In this document: piece after piece, positions 14,914 to 25,159 of the stretch
Layout of the letters: every line of letters starts with the position of its first letter
Position numbering within the stretch: position 1 is the stretch's first letter
Assembly: GCA_003219415.1 (NCBI GenBank)
Contig: QHOS01000033.1
Coordinates: 1 to 60,213 of the forward strand
Reading direction: 5' to 3'
DNA from: Verrucomicrobiota bacterium
GTDB taxonomy: Bacteria; Verrucomicrobiota; Verrucomicrobiia; Chthoniobacterales; UBA10450
Length of the DNA stretch: 60,213 nucleotides
Made by a program: the position numbers and the translations under genes
Notes under the pieces: generated by a model
Told to the model about the DNA's origin: nothing
The model's input: only the letters and a program-made list of their open reading frames with translations
The model's database searches: none

Positions 14914-17900
14914 ATGCAGTCCTTCCGATTTCATCCCGCGGTCACACGGTGGTTCGAGCAGACATTTGGATCACCGACTGAACCGCAGCTGCGCGGCTGG
15001 CCGGCAATCCAGTCCGGTCGGCACGTGCTGATTTCTGCGCCGACCGGTTCAGGCAAAACGCTGGCAGCATTTCTTGCTTCGCTCGATGTGCTTTTTCGCG
15101 AAGGCGCACACGCCGATTTGCCGGACGAGACACAAGTAGTTTACGTGTCGCCCCTCAAAGCGTTAAGCAACGATATCCGAAAAAATCTGCAGGAACCGCT
15201 CGTTGGAATTCGTGCGTTGCTACAGCAAGCAAATGGTCGCGAGATCGATGTGCGCGCCGAAGTTCGCACCGGCGATACAACTGCCGCTCAACGGCAGGCG
15301 CTGATCAAAAAGCCGCCGCACATCCTCGTTACCACACCGGAGTCCCTTTATCTGCTGCTCACATCCGAGTCGGGTCGGCGCATGTTGAGCACAGCGCGGA
15401 CGCTGATTATGGACGAGATTCATGCTGTCGTCGATGATCGGCGCGGCGCTCATCTGGCCCTGAGCGTGGAGCGCTTGGTTGCGCTAACGAAATCCGTCTC
15501 GGGCGGACCGCTCCAGCGAGTCGGTTTGTCCGCGACACAAAAACCAATCGAGGAAGTCGCGCGCTTCTTAGTCGGCGCGCATGCAGTGGATGCGGCCGGC
15601 AATACAGATTGCGAAGTCATCGACATAGGTCATCGCCGAGAATTGGATCTGGCGATCGAACTTCCGAAGTCGCCGCTTGAGGCGGTGATGTCGAATGAAG
15701 TCTGGGAGGAAATCTATCATCGCCTCGCGGAGTTGATCCAAGCGCACCGGACCACTTTGGTTTTCGTCAACACGCGTCGGATGGCCGAACGGGTGACGCA
15801 CCATCTGAGCGAACTGCTCGGTGCGGACGCGGTGACGTCGCATCATGGAAGTCTTTCTGCGAAACTGCGCCTGGATGCGGAAGATCGATTGAAGCGAGGC
15901 GAATTGAAGGCGCTGGTTGCCACAGCTTCGCTGGAGTTGGGCATCGATATCGGTTCGGTTGATCTCGTTTGCCAGCTCGGCACCACGCGATCCATCGCCA
16001 GTCTGCTACAGCGGGTTGGACGTGCCGAGCATAAGCGCGGTGGTTTGCCGAAAGGCCGTATCTTCCCATTGAGCCGTGATGAACTGGTCGAATGCGCTGC
16101 GTTACTGCGTTGTATTCGTCGCGGCGAGCTTGATCGCCTCAGCATTCCCGAAAACCCGCTGGATGTCCTCGCACAACAAATTGTCGCCGCGGCGTCTACC
16201 GAGGATTGGGATGAAAATGAGTTCTTTAACCTGGTCCGTTCATCCTGGTCATATCGCAATCTCGCTCGCGAAGAATTCGACAGCGTAGTGAAAATGCTCG
16301 CTGAAGGTTTCAGCACCAAGCGCGGCCGTCGCTCGGCGCTGATTCATCACGATGCAATCAATCATCGTTTGCGTGGGAGACGCGGTTCACGGCTCGTTGC
16401 TCTGACGTCCGGCGGCGCGATTCCTGACAATGCAGATTATCGTGTGGTGCTCGATCCGTCGGAAACTTTCCTCGGCACAGTGAACGAGGATTTTGCGGTT
16501 GAAAGTCTCGCAGGCGACATTTTTCAGCTTGGGAATGCGTCGTGGCGAATTCTGCGCATCAATTCCGGCGTCGTTCGCGTGGAAGATGCAAAAGGCCAGC
16601 CGCCGGGAATTCCGTTCTGGCTAGGCGAAGCTCCGGCGCGCACCTCGGAGGTGTCGCACGCTGTGTCCGATTTGCGGACCGAAATCGAAACGCTGGTTAT
16701 CGGTGGACAAACCCCGAGTGAGTGGTTGGTCAACGAAATGTGGTTACCGGATAAAGCGGCTGAACAGATCAGCGAATACTTCGCGGACGCTTATCGGTCG
16801 CTCGGCGCAATTCCTTCACAGCAAACTTTGGTGATGGAGCGCTTTTTTGATGAATCGGGCGGGATGCAGCTGGTTCTTCACTCGCCATTCGGTAATAGGA
16901 TCAACCGTGCCTGGGGACTGGCGCTGCGAAAACGTTTTTGTCGTTCGTTCAATTTCGAGCTCCAGGCGGCAGCGACAGACGACGCGATCGTAATTTCGCT
17001 TGGCACACAGCATTCGTTTCCACTTGAGGAAGTGTTTCGTTATCTGAATTCCAAAACAGTTCGCGATCTGCTGGTCCAAGCCTTGCTCGACGCGCCGATG
17101 TTCACGATTCGCTGGCGCTGGAATGCGACACGTTCACTTGCGGTGCCTCGGTTTCGCGGCGGCGCAAAAATCGCGGCGCCACTGCAGCGCATGGAGTCCG
17201 AAAATCTTTTGGCGGCAGTTTTCCCGGATCAGCTCGCTTGTCTGGAACACATCGTGGGCGACCGCGAAATTCCGGACCATCCGTTGGTGAAACAGACGAT
17301 CGACGATTGTTTGACTGAGGCCATGGACATCGATGGGTTGGAAGAGCTGTTACGGAAGATCGAACGGGGTGAAATTCGCTGTATCGCGCGCGATTTGCCG
17401 GAACCCTCAGCGCTCGCTGCCGAGATTTTGAACGCGCGTCCCTATGCCTTTCTGGATAATGCGCCTCTGGAGGAACGCCGCACCCAGGCGGTGTACACGC
17501 GTCGGGCTTCCGAACGTAATGGAAGCCATGAACTGGGAATCCTCGATGCAGCGGCGATTGAGAAGGTGCAAAAGGAAGCGTGGCCCCAGGCAACGAATGC
17601 GGATGAATTGCATGACGCATTAATGTTGCTCGGCGTGATGACGCCGGAGGAAGTGCAGCGAACGTTGGATGGCGAGAGGGCAGAACAACTTACGTCAGCA
17701 TTGGTGGCTGAGAACCGGGCTACACGTCTGCTCGTTGCTTCTGAACATTCAAATGACCGCGAGGTTTTGGAGTGCGGCTCTGCTGCGCCGCTTTCGAACG
17801 GCGAGGAAATTCCCGAAAAGCGCCACAGCAGTGGCGCACTCTCCCGCAGTCGCGGGACTGCCGCGACTAAGACATTTTGGATCGCAGCCGAGGGGCTACC

Positions 17901-19461
17901 AATGATCCAAGCCGTTTTCCCTAACGCGCGTGTTGAGCCTGAATTGACTGTTCCCGACTCGGTGCCGGGAAAGACGTGGGAGCGCGCAAACGCCATTCGC
18001 GAAATGGTTCGCGGGCGAATGGAAGTTTGCGGTCCGATCACTGTTGGTGAGCTGTCGGATATATTGATATTGCCAGGATCAGAGATCGACGCGGCATTAC
18101 TGGCGCTCGAAGGGGAAGGGTTTGTTTTGCGCGGTAAATTTCGCCCGCACGCAACAGAACAGGAATGGTGTGATCGGCGATTACTGGCGCGAATTCATCG
18201 GCTCACGATCGATCGTTTGCGCGCAGAGATTCAGCCGGTTTCACAGCAGGATTTTTATCGCTTTCTATTCGCATGGCAGCGCGCCGATCAGAAACACCGC
18301 GTCGAAGGCCTTGAAGGTTTGCAATCTGTTCTTGAGCAACTCGACGGATGCGAGCTGCCGTTGGCCGCGTGGGAGTCTGCTGTCCTCGCCGCGCGCGTTG
18401 CCGACTACGACCCCGAATGGCTTGATCGCCTTTGTTTTTCCGGCCGTATTGGTTGGGCACGCTTGAGCGCGCCGCAAAATCCAAGCGCGCGTACCCGCCT
18501 ACGCCGAGGCTACGGCGGGCAGGCGAGCGCTCCGTTGCGAACCAGCCCCATTGCACTTTATCAACGCGAGAACCTCCAGCATTGGCTGGTACTGACCCGC
18601 GCAAATTCGGAGATGGAACTTTCCGTCGCCGGCCGAACTTTGTTCGATACGCTCGCAGCGGGCGGGGCGCTCTTCTTCAGCGAACTGGTGCGCTGCAGCG
18701 GTCTACTGCCTTCTCAAGTCGAAGAAGCGTTGTCGCAACTTGCCGCACTCGGCCTGGTCACTTCGGACAGCTTCGATGGATTGCGGGCTCTTCTGGTGCC
18801 CTCAAATAAACGTCCCACGTTTGGCCGGAACATTGGGAAACGGCGACGCAAAACAAATCTTGCCAGCATCGAATTTGCCGGACGTTGGTCGTTGTTGAGA
18901 ACTGACTTTGCTTCGCAACCATCAGGAAATGGAGCGGAAAGTTCCGCGCGCGCCGCGGCCATCGAACAATTTGCGCGGGTGTTTCTGCATCGGTATGGCG
19001 TCGTGTTTCGCCGCTTGCTCGAGCGCGAAAGTTTCCCGGTCACTTGGTATGAGCTGGGGCGAATTTATCGTCGCTGGGAAGCGCGCGGCGAGATTCGCGG
19101 CGGGTATTTTGTGGGAGGGGTCAGTGGCGAACAATTTGCGCTCCCTGAGGCCATCGGCTTGTTGCGGTCCATTCGCAAGACGCCTCCGGATGGCGACCTG
19201 ATTGCACTGAGTGCGGCCGATCCGCTGAATTTGCAAGGCGTTCTGACGCCGGGCCCGCGAATTGCCGCGCTGACAGCAAATCGCATTTTATTTTTCGATG
19301 GATTACCAATCGCGGCGCTGGAGGCAGGTGAGATCCGCACATTCGCCACGGCAAATCCGTCCGATGGCGGAGTCACTGATTCGTCGGTGTCTGATTTGCA
19401 AATCGAGACGGCCCTTAAAGTCGGAAAGCTGCGACCGTCCTTGCGACCGTATTATAAATAG
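14914..19461 (+). CDS. lhr: Lhr-type large ATP-dependent helicase
   Basis: 1515-residue superfamily 2 helicase. The N-terminal core has the Q-like start, Walker A APTGSGKT (near residue 45), DEIH box (MDEIHAV, near 167), motif III SAT, then a RecA2 domain with [16 protein letters not shown] and motif [10 protein letters not shown], followed by winged-helix and Lhr-specific domains (about 400-870). The long C-terminal part resembles Lhr-CTD. Bacterial Lhr unwinds RNA:DNA hybrids and is linked to DNA repair; this length matches the E. coli-type long form. The gene is unusual in carrying two in-frame repeat elements (residues about 952-987 and 1189-1209) that are not part of the family. ATG 14914. 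Confidence 0.92.
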   Translation: MQSFRFHPAVTRWFEQTFGSPTEPQLRGWPAIQSGRHVLISAPTGSGKTLAAFLASLDVLFREGAHADLPDETQVVYVSPLKALSNDIRKNLQEPLVGIRALLQQANGREIDVRAEVRTGDTTAAQRQALIKKPPHILVTTPESLYLLLTSESGRRMLSTARTLIMDEIHAVVDDRRGAHLALSVERLVALTKSVSGGPLQRVGLSATQKPIEEVARFLVGAHAVDAAGNTDCEVIDIGHRRELDLAIELPKSPLEAVMSNEVWEEIYHRLAELIQAHRTTLVFVNTRRMAERVTHHLSELLGADAVTSHHGSLSAKLRLDAEDRLKRGELKALVATASLELGIDIGSVDLVCQLGTTRSIASLLQRVGRAEHKRGGLPKGRIFPLSRDELVECAALLRCIRRGELDRLSIPENPLDVLAQQIVAAASTEDWDENEFFNLVRSSWSYRNLAREEFDSVVKMLAEGFSTKRGRRSALIHHDAINHRLRGRRGSRLVALTSGGAIPDNADYRVVLDPSETFLGTVNEDFAVESLAGDIFQLGNASWRILRINSGVVRVEDAKGQPPGIPFWLGEAPARTSEVSHAVSDLRTEIETLVIGGQTPSEWLVNEMWLPDKAAEQISEYFADAYRSLGAIPSQQTLVMERFFDESGGMQLVLHSPFGNRINRAWGLALRKRFCRSFNFELQAAATDDAIVISLGTQHSFPLEEVFRYLNSKTVRDLLVQALLDAPMFTIRWRWNATRSLAVPRFRGGAKIAAPLQRMESENLLAAVFPDQLACLEHIVGDREIPDHPLVKQTIDDCLTEAMDIDGLEELLRKIERGEIRCIARDLPEPSALAAEILNARPYAFLDNAPLEERRTQAVYTRRASERNGSHELGILDAAAIEKVQKEAWPQATNADELHDALMLLGVMTPEEVQRTLDGERAEQLTSALVAENRATRLLVASEHSNDREVLECGSAAPLSNGEEIPEKRHSSGALSRSRGTAATKTFWIAAEGLPMIQAVFPNARVEPELTVPDSVPGKTWERANAIREMVRGRMEVCGPITVGELSDILILPGSEIDAALLALEGEGFVLRGKFRPHATEQEWCDRRLLARIHRLTIDRLRAEIQPVSQQDFYRFLFAWQRADQKHRVEGLEGLQSVLEQLDGCELPLAAWESAVLAARVADYDPEWLDRLCFSGRIGWARLSAPQNPSARTRLRRGYGGQASAPLRTSPIALYQRENLQHWLVLTRANSEMELSVAGRTLFDTLAAGGALFFSELVRCSGLLPSQVEEALSQLAALGLVTSDSFDGLRALLVPSNKRPTFGRNIGKRRRKTNLASIEFAGRWSLLRTDFASQPSGNGAESSARAAAIEQFARVFLHRYGVVFRRLLERESFPVTWYELGRIYRRWEARGEIRGGYFVGGVSGEQFALPEAIGLLRSIRKTPPDGDLIALSAADPLNLQGVLTPGPRIAALTANRILFFDGLPIAALEAGEIRTFATANPSDGGVTDSSVSDLQIETALKVGKLRPSLRPYYK
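17769..17874 (+). repeat. Palindromic element inserted in frame in lhr (element B)
   Basis: 25-bp arms at 17770-17794 and 17817-17841 are complementary at 21 of 25 positions, followed by a second hairpin with 7-bp perfect arms (17849-17855, 17861-17867). Translated it gives a Ser/Ala/Gly/Arg-rich segment ([10 protein letters not shown] ... SRGTAATK) unlike the surrounding helicase. The reading frame is preserved. Confidence 0.75.
18478..18540 (+). repeat. Palindromic element inserted in frame in lhr (element A)
   Basis: The core 18494-18519 (cccgcctacgcc-gag-gctacggcggg) is a hairpin with 6-bp perfect outer arms and partial inner pairing; pairing extends imperfectly to 18484-18531. In frame it encodes a basic segment ending [11 protein letters not shown]. 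From memory, this word recurs in predicted proteins of soil Verrucomicrobiota, which fits a mobile palindrome that tolerates insertion in genes. Confidence 0.75.
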
Positions 19462-19479
19462 AAACGGGCGCGGTTCTGC

Positions 19480-19560
19480 TGTAGCCGCTTCGCAATGCAA
19501 AGCGCGGCCTTGAATTGCCTGGCACGCTCATCGCACGCGTCTCACAGAGACGCGGCTACA
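19480..19560. repeat. Inverted repeat after lhr with nested hairpin
   Basis: Outer arms tgtagccgc (19480-19488) and gcggctaca (19552-19560) are perfectly complementary. Inside the right arm is a tight hairpin (cgcgtctc-aca-gagacgcg, 19536-19554). It lies between the convergent lhr and the 19562-19969 gene, so it could end transcription of either, but it lacks a long T-run. Confidence 0.65.
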
Positions 19561-19561
19561 A

Positions 19562-19969
19562 TTATTTTCTAACGACCTCGACATTCTCGATCATGGCAAC
19601 GCCACCACGCTCTGCCAGCTTGCCCTTGACCGTGATCGTCTTGCCGCAGTACTCGGCGAGCTGGTCGTTGATTGGCTTATGTTCGCCAACCACGAGATAT
19701 GCTTTTCCCTCGCTGACGATACCGACTGGCCCACCACTCTTGATGCACTTCGCGCCGCAGGACTGGCCATGTTTTTCGCCGACTGCGTTATGATCGACGT
19801 AGCACATCATATCCACCACTTCGCCGGTTACTTCTTTTGAAGCGGCGGCGTCACTGCCATGCTCGTGTTCCTGCGCGATCGCCAGTGGTGCGGATGCCAG
19901 AGCTGCGATGAAGGTCGCAGTCACTGCAACTCTCAAGACCCTAGGTTTATTGCTTATTGAATTAAACAT
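19562..19969 (-). CDS. Secreted Cys/His-containing small protein of unknown function
   Basis: 135 residues from ATG 19969 (GTG 19996 would add nine). Signal peptide about residues 11-32 (VAVTATFIAALASAPLAIAQ). The mature part starts with a His/Glu patch (EHEHGS). It then has a fold with VVDMMCYVDHNAVGEKHGQ followed by SCGAKC, giving the spacing C-x3-H-x10-C-x3-C, and a final Cys in LAEYCGKTITVKG. The Cys/His set suggests metal or haem-type ligand binding, or disulfides in the periplasm. I do not recognise a named family and no redox motif such as CxxC is present. It follows carA on the minus strand, with a gap of 87 bases. Confidence 0.78.
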   Translation of the reverse strand: MFNSISNKPRVLRVAVTATFIAALASAPLAIAQEHEHGSDAAASKEVTGEVVDMMCYVDHNAVGEKHGQSCGAKCIKSGGPVGIVSEGKAYLVVGEHKPINDQLAEYCGKTITVKGKLAERGGVAMIENVEVVRK

Positions 19970-20056
19970 AAGAGAAATGTGGGCTGCTCGGCGCACCGGT
20001 CAACGGTGCGGAGGGATCAACAGGACGTTCGTTTCGGCGCGCCCGGCGATCGCGCC

Positions 20057-21199
20057 CTACCTTTGTTTCTCGATCAGATCCGCGAATTGATCGAAAAAGT
20101 ACGATGCATCATGGGGGCCGGGCGCAGCTTCGGGATGATATTGCACACTGAAGATCGGCAGTTCCTTGTACCGCATTCCCTCCACGGTGCCGTCGTTCAA
20201 ATTGATGTGCGTTACTTCCACATTTGACGGCAGCGACTCGGGATCGACGGCGAACCCGTGATTTTGTGCCGTGATTGCCACTTTGCCGCTGCTCAGATCT
20301 TTTACCGGTTGGTTCGCGCCATGATGCCCAAATTTCAATTTGTACGTCGAGCCGCCGAACGCGAACCCAAGAATCTGATGGCCGAGGCAAATTCCGAAAA
20401 TCGGCTTCTTTCCCATCAAATCGCGCGTTGCCTTGTGAGCGTACCCGAGAGCCGCGGGATCTCCTGGTCCATTGGAAAGAAAAATGCCATCGGGATTTAG
20501 CGCGAGCACTTCTTCGGCAGTTGTAGTTGCTGGCACAACCGTGACGCGAAAACCTTTCTGCCGCAGCAGCCGCAGAATATTTTCTTTGATTCCATAATCA
20601 TAGGCCACAATGCGAAACCGGGCAGGTGGAAGGATGGGTTTGGTTCCATCATTACTGGATCTGATTGACCACGGCTCACTCAGCTTGTCCTCGGGATCCC
20701 ATTGATAAATTTCGCGCGCCGAAACTTCGCGGACGTAATCCATGCCGATGACACCCTCGCCCCTGATCGCTTTCTGCGTTGCCTCCTCCGGCGACATTTC
20801 TTCCGTCGTCAAACAAGCTTTCATCGCGCCGCGGGTGCGCAGGTGCCGGGTCAGTGCGCGAGTGTCAATTCCCTGTGCGCCGGGGATGTTCCATTTCTTT
20901 AAATATTCGTCGAGGGGCATCTCCGAGCGCCAGTTGCTCGGGATTTCACTTAGCTCTTCGATGATAAAGCCGCGTACGTGCGGCGACGGGCTTTCCTGAT
21001 CGAGTGAGTTTGTGCCGTAGTTGCCGATCAACGGATAAGTCATCGCCACAATCTGGCCGCGGTACGAAGGATCGGTTAACACTTCCTGATAACCGGTCAT
21101 CGCGGTATTGAAACAAACTTCGCCTACACAGGTACCGGTTGCGCCAAACGATTCGCCCTCAAAAAATCGGCCGTCTTCCAGAGCTAGCAGGGCGCGCAT
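20057..21199 (-). CDS. carA: Carbamoyl-phosphate synthase small (glutamine amidotransferase) subunit
   Basis: 380 residues, normal length. It supplies ammonia from glutamine to the CarB subunit for carbamoyl phosphate, feeding arginine and pyrimidine synthesis. N-terminal CPSase_sm_chain domain ([40 protein letters not shown]), then a class I amidotransferase with nucleophile Cys in [11 protein letters not shown] and the His/Glu pair in [13 protein letters not shown]. The frame is open upstream to 21427, but that part crosses a terminator and a 6S RNA; ATG 21199 matches the family start. carB is not in the window. Confidence 0.95.
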   Translation of the reverse strand: MRALLALEDGRFFEGESFGATGTCVGEVCFNTAMTGYQEVLTDPSYRGQIVAMTYPLIGNYGTNSLDQESPSPHVRGFIIEELSEIPSNWRSEMPLDEYLKKWNIPGAQGIDTRALTRHLRTRGAMKACLTTEEMSPEEATQKAIRGEGVIGMDYVREVSAREIYQWDPEDKLSEPWSIRSSNDGTKPILPPARFRIVAYDYGIKENILRLLRQKGFRVTVVPATTTAEEVLALNPDGIFLSNGPGDPAALGYAHKATRDLMGKKPIFGICLGHQILGFAFGGSTYKLKFGHHGANQPVKDLSSGKVAITAQNHGFAVDPESLPSNVEVTHINLNDGTVEGMRYKELPIFSVQYHPEAAPGPHDASYFFDQFADLIEKQR

Positions 21200-21300
21200 G
21201 TCACTGCGCACTGTCGATTTTATCTGCGCATTTTCAAATCCATTGAAAGGCCAACGTAAAGTTTTTTTAGCCACCCGCTTTGCTCGCCGATGCTTGAATG

Positions 21301-21336
21301 AAAAAACCCGGATCGAAATCTCGATCCGGGTTTTTT
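21301..21336. terminator. Strong bidirectional intrinsic terminator
   Basis: Perfect 16-bp arms (21301-21316 and 21321-21336) around a 4-base loop, with six A at one end and six T at the other. On the minus strand it lies just after the 6S RNA and before carA, so it should end the small RNA and insulate carA from it. Confidence 0.93.
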
Positions 21337-21339
21337 GAA

Positions 21340-21530
21340 ATGTTACCCCGCTGATGCCGTTTAGGCGGATCTCCCGTTCCCTTTTCGTAACGGGCGGATG
21401 ACCGTCGCCGCAGCGTCTGACTTCCAATTAAGGCCTGCCATCTTCTCCGAGCGACTCAGCCTCCTTAGGTTAACCAAATATCGGTTCGGGAATCCCACCT
21501 GTAATCTCGAACATCGCAGGGTAAAGCGCG
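21340..21530 (-). ncRNA. ssrS: 6S RNA (regulator of RNA polymerase)
   Basis: No open frame of note; length about 190, the usual size for 6S RNA. The ends pair: 21512-21524 with 21343-21356 (TTACCCTGCGATG against CATCAGCGGGGTAA). Read on the minus strand it has the 6S landmarks in order: GATGTTCG near the 5' end, CCCGAACCGATATTT (compare E. coli CUGAGCCGAUAUUU), a CTCGGAGAAG-type apical arm, then GCCTTAA and CTGCGGCGACG (E. coli GCCUUAA and CUGCGACGAC). A perfect terminator follows at 21301-21336. 6S RNA mimics an open promoter and sequesters the housekeeping holoenzyme in stationary phase; rpoD itself is in this window at 47679. tmRNA is excluded because no CCA end or tag frame is seen. Confidence 0.85.
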
Positions 21531-21630
21531 AAACTACCCGCGACTGATGAGAGCCGCTGGTTGAGAGTTGAGAGAAAAGCACTGGTTTTCTTCCCAACCC
21601 TCAACAAACGACTCTCACACTTTCAAAGAA

Positions 21631-23964
21631 CTATTCGCGCAATTCTGCGCCGAGGTCGCTTCGCAATCGCTCGCGAATTTTCGCGTGCACTGCATTCACT
21701 TCCTCGCTTGTCAGTGTGCGACTCCGGTCGCGATATGTCAATCGATATGCGAGCGACTTTTTGCCTTCACCGATTTCAGTGCCGGCAAAGAGATCAAAAA
21801 ATTCAACTCGTTCCAATAACGGTTCCGTTGGATGCCAAATTACTTCCCATATTCGTTCGTGGGTCAAATCTTCGGCAACGATCATCGCGATGTCGCGCGA
21901 GATGGCAGGAAATTTCCCAAGTTCGCGGAAAGTCGCGTGCGACCCCAAACCGCCAATCGGGAAATCAAGCGATACTTCGGCAACAAAGACGCCCCCAGAT
22001 GCGTCGATTGTTGACGCGAGCGAATTCGTTAGCTGCCCGGCGAGGCCAACTCGTTGATTATCCGCTGTGATTTTTACAGCGAGCGCAAATTTGTCGTGCT
22101 GATCGCGACGGAAAGACAAGCCGGTTCTTGTTAGTTCAATCGCGCCTTTTAGATCGAAGAAATCAACGCGGCGTTTTTCGTTTCGCCAATGAACTTCACC
22201 TCCCACGTTACCCCAAAGAAGAATAGCCACTCGTTTCTGTTCTGCGCCGCTCGGCGGTTCGAAAACCCTACCTGTTTCAAAGATCGCCACGCGTTCCGCT
22301 CCGGCACGAATATTGTGGTCAAGTACTCCCAGCAACCCCGGCAACAAGCTGGGGCGTAGTGCCACGTGATCTTCGCTCAGCGGATTACGTAACTCGATTG
22401 CTTTTTCCCCAAACGCGAATCTTTCCCCGGGAAGCAACTTTGACGTCCGCACTTCATTAAGGCCAGCTGCAACCAATCGTTCGCGCATCTGTGATTCCAA
22501 ATTGTGCGCGCGGTCAGCCGCGCTCGAAGGCGTGAACCGGCTGCGATCCGTTCCCGGAATTCTCTCGGCGCCGTAAGCTCGGACGACTTCTTCGATAAGA
22601 TCGACATCGCGCTGCAAATCGCGCCGGTAGCTCGGAATTTTCCATTTCGTTATCTCGGCCGCGCTGATTTTCTTCAAACCGAATCTCGTTAGAACTTCGT
22701 CGACCGTTTTCGGTTTGATCGCGATCCCAATAACGCGATCGCATTTCTCGTAGCGAAACGAAACATCGGCAGGGTTCGCGGGCAGCTTGCCGGCGACGGT
22801 GATTTCCTTTGCGGGAGTTCCGCCTGCGATCTCTTGAATCAATTCGGTGGCCCGCTGCGATGCGCGGAGCACCATTTCAGGATCGACGCCGCGCTCGAAT
22901 CGGTAACTGGCATCGCTCGGTAAACCTAATTCGCGCGCGGTCCGACGAATACTCGCCGGCAGGAAATAGGCTGCCTCGAGTAAAATATTCTTGGTCGAAT
23001 CGGTCACAGCTGTTTCTTCGCCACCCATGACACCGCCAATGCCAACGGCACGCTCCTGATCGGCGACGACACAACTGTCTGACTTCAGCGAATAAGTCTT
23101 TCCATCGAGCGCGAGAAATTGCTCGCCGTCACGCGCGAGACGTACATTGATGCCGCCCTTCAATTTATTGGCGTCGAATGCATGCGTAGGTTGGCCGAGC
23201 TCCAGCATTATGAAATTGGAGATGTCGACGATGTTGTTGATGGAGCGAGTGCCGACGCTCTCAATCTTGGCACGTAGCCACTGCGGACTCGGTCCGACCG
23301 TAACGTTGTCGATCTTGCGCGCGGAGAAAAAGGGACATTCGTGCGTTGAGGCGATGGTCACGCCGGTCTTCTTGACGGGAATTTTCGATTCGCGCGCCGT
23401 TGACTTAAGTTTTTTTTCGGTCAGCGCCGCGATTTCGCGGGCGAGACCAAAATGGCTCAGCAGATCGCCACGGTTTGGCGTGATCTCGACGTCGAGAATC
23501 GTGTCCGCGGGAAAGAGATCACCGATCGGCGCGCCGATTTTCGCTTCGGGCGACAAAATCAAAAGACCAGCCGCGTCCGAGCCGAGGCCGAGCTCGATGG
23601 CGCTGCAAAGCATCCCGTCGCTTTCGACACCGCGGAGTTTGTTTTTTCGAATCTCAGTTCCGTTCGGCAACTTCGCGCCCGGAAGCGCGAGCGGAATTTT
23701 ATCGCCCACTTTGTAATTCGTCGCGCCGCAAACGATTTGGCGTTTCGTGCCGCTGCCGTCGTCCACTTCGCAAACTGTGAGCCGATCAGCATTCGGATGG
23801 CGCGACGACGCGGTGATTTGCGAAACGATCACCTTGTCGATCTTCGCGCCGCGGGTTTCGATGTTTTGCGTTTCAACGCCGGCGCGAGTGAGCAAATCCG
23901 CGATCTCTTCCGGATTTTCGGGAAGATCAACAAATTCGCGCAACCAATTGACGGAAAATTTCAT
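21631..23964 (-). CDS. pheT: Phenylalanyl-tRNA synthetase beta subunit
   Basis: 777 residues, close to the usual 790. N-terminal MKFSVNWLREFVDLP, tRNA-binding EMAP/OB domain (SRHPNADRLTVCEVDDG, about residues 40-150), B3/B4 editing domain, B5 domain, catalytic-like core and a C-terminal FDX-ACB domain (FPAISRDIAMIVAED near residue 690). It pairs with PheS as an alpha2-beta2 enzyme charging tRNA-Phe. Start ATG 23964 overlaps the pheS stop by four bases (ATGA), so the two are coupled. The frame upstream to 24078 is only overlap with pheS. Confidence 0.95.
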   Translation of the reverse strand: MKFSVNWLREFVDLPENPEEIADLLTRAGVETQNIETRGAKIDKVIVSQITASSRHPNADRLTVCEVDDGSGTKRQIVCGATNYKVGDKIPLALPGAKLPNGTEIRKNKLRGVESDGMLCSAIELGLGSDAAGLLILSPEAKIGAPIGDLFPADTILDVEITPNRGDLLSHFGLAREIAALTEKKLKSTARESKIPVKKTGVTIASTHECPFFSARKIDNVTVGPSPQWLRAKIESVGTRSINNIVDISNFIMLELGQPTHAFDANKLKGGINVRLARDGEQFLALDGKTYSLKSDSCVVADQERAVGIGGVMGGEETAVTDSTKNILLEAAYFLPASIRRTARELGLPSDASYRFERGVDPEMVLRASQRATELIQEIAGGTPAKEITVAGKLPANPADVSFRYEKCDRVIGIAIKPKTVDEVLTRFGLKKISAAEITKWKIPSYRRDLQRDVDLIEEVVRAYGAERIPGTDRSRFTPSSAADRAHNLESQMRERLVAAGLNEVRTSKLLPGERFAFGEKAIELRNPLSEDHVALRPSLLPGLLGVLDHNIRAGAERVAIFETGRVFEPPSGAEQKRVAILLWGNVGGEVHWRNEKRRVDFFDLKGAIELTRTGLSFRRDQHDKFALAVKITADNQRVGLAGQLTNSLASTIDASGGVFVAEVSLDFPIGGLGSHATFRELGKFPAISRDIAMIVAEDLTHERIWEVIWHPTEPLLERVEFFDLFAGTEIGEGKKSLAYRLTYRDRSRTLTSEEVNAVHAKIRERLRSDLGAELRE

Positions 23965-24977
23965 GCGAACTGGCGGAGAAACCGCAAATCGTTTTGCGCG
24001 AAGAGCCGGATGTCGGGGATGTCGAACAGAATCATCGCGAGCCGGTCCATTCCGAGACCGAACGCGTAGCCGCTCCACTTTTCGGGATCGTAAGCTTTGT
24101 CGCCACGCGCTTTATTGACCTGCTCGAAAACCGCCGGATGCACCACGCCCGAGCCGGCGACTTCGATCCAGCGCTCGCCACCCTTGAGCGCTTTCGATTT
24201 CACATAAACCTCGAGACTCGGCTCGGTGAACGGGAAGAAGTGCGGACGAAATTGCACTTCCGTTTCCGAACCGAAAAGTTCGAGCATGAAAAACTCGAGG
24301 GCGCCTTTCAAATCGGCGACGCTTACGTTTTCATCGACATAAAGTCCTTCGATCTGGTGAAACTGCGGGCTGTGCGTGGCGTCGAGTTCGTCGCGACGAT
24401 ACGCAGCCCCGGGAGCAATCACACGAATCGGCGGGGGCGCGGCCTGCATCGTTCGAATTTGCACGGTCGAAGTGTGCGTTCGGAGCAAACGGCCGTCCGG
24501 TAAATAAAATGTATCCTGCTCGTTTCGCGCCGGATGTTCGGGCGGCGTGTTAAGCGCGTCGAAACAATGCCATTCGTCTTCAATGTCCGGTCCGTCCGCG
24601 AGCGCGAAGCCCATTCGCCGAAAAATTTCGATCGAACGTTCCCACATCTGCGTGAGCGGGTGCAGTGCGCCGATTTCGTGCGGCGTTCCTGGAAGGGAGA
24701 TGTCGATCCTGGCGAGCGCGCCCGATTCTTTTTGTAACCGGAATTGTGCGTTGCGGGTGTCAATCGCGGCGGTGACGGCGTTGCGAACCTCGTTGAGTAG
24801 TTTGCCAATGACCGGCTTCTCTTCCTTCGTGAGCGTTTTCATCTGCTCACCCCATGCGGAAATGCTGCCGCTCTTGCCGAGATATTTTACGCGCGCGGCC
24901 TCAAGCGCCTGTTCGTCAGACGCGGCTTCAATTTCGCGCAGCGCATCGTCACGCAGTTGTTCGAGCGGGTGAGTCAT
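23961..24977 (-). CDS. pheS: Phenylalanyl-tRNA synthetase alpha subunit
   Basis: 338 residues, the normal bacterial length. An N-terminal coiled-coil of about 90 residues is followed by the class II catalytic domain: motif 2 around PGAAYRRDELDATHSPQFHQ and motif 3 in FGLGMDRLAMILFDIPDIR. It activates phenylalanine and, with PheT, attaches it to tRNA-Phe. Start ATG 24977. Reads into pheT with a 4-base overlap. rplT lies 182 bases upstream on the same strand, with a hairpin repeat in the gap. Confidence 0.95.
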   Translation of the reverse strand: MTHPLEQLRDDALREIEAASDEQALEAARVKYLGKSGSISAWGEQMKTLTKEEKPVIGKLLNEVRNAVTAAIDTRNAQFRLQKESGALARIDISLPGTPHEIGALHPLTQMWERSIEIFRRMGFALADGPDIEDEWHCFDALNTPPEHPARNEQDTFYLPDGRLLRTHTSTVQIRTMQAAPPPIRVIAPGAAYRRDELDATHSPQFHQIEGLYVDENVSVADLKGALEFFMLELFGSETEVQFRPHFFPFTEPSLEVYVKSKALKGGERWIEVAGSGVVHPAVFEQVNKARGDKAYDPEKWSGYAFGLGMDRLAMILFDIPDIRLFAQNDLRFLRQFA

Positions 24978-25027
24978 GAACAGTTGAGGCGTTACATTGT
25001 TCCAGCGCTAAACGGCAAGCGTTCCCA

Positions 25028-25117
25028 TGTCACGTTGAGCGAAGCGAAACATCTCTGATTATTTTGGCTTTGCCCGAAGAATTAACCAAAGATTCTTCGC
25101 GCCGCTCAGAATGACAA
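25028..25117. repeat. GTCAT-type hairpin repeat, copy 2 (complete)
   Basis: Left arm tgtcacgttgagcgaagcg (from 25028) and right arm ending ...cgctcagaatgaca form an inverted repeat of about 32 bp with a loop of about 25. Same family as 13855-13946 and 58106-58190. It separates rplT from pheS. Confidence 0.78.
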
Positions 25118-25159
25118 TGCCGCCTTCGGCATTTACGCTTTAACGACGCGGCTCAAGTA

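Noticed and set aside
21340-21530. tmRNA instead of 6S RNA
   Set aside because: No tRNA-like ends, no CCA and no tag frame; length and conserved words fit 6S RNA.
21561-24118. Several plus-strand frames of 110-205 codons
   Set aside because: They lie opposite pheT and pheS, which have full-length family matches; the opposite frames have no recognisable domain.
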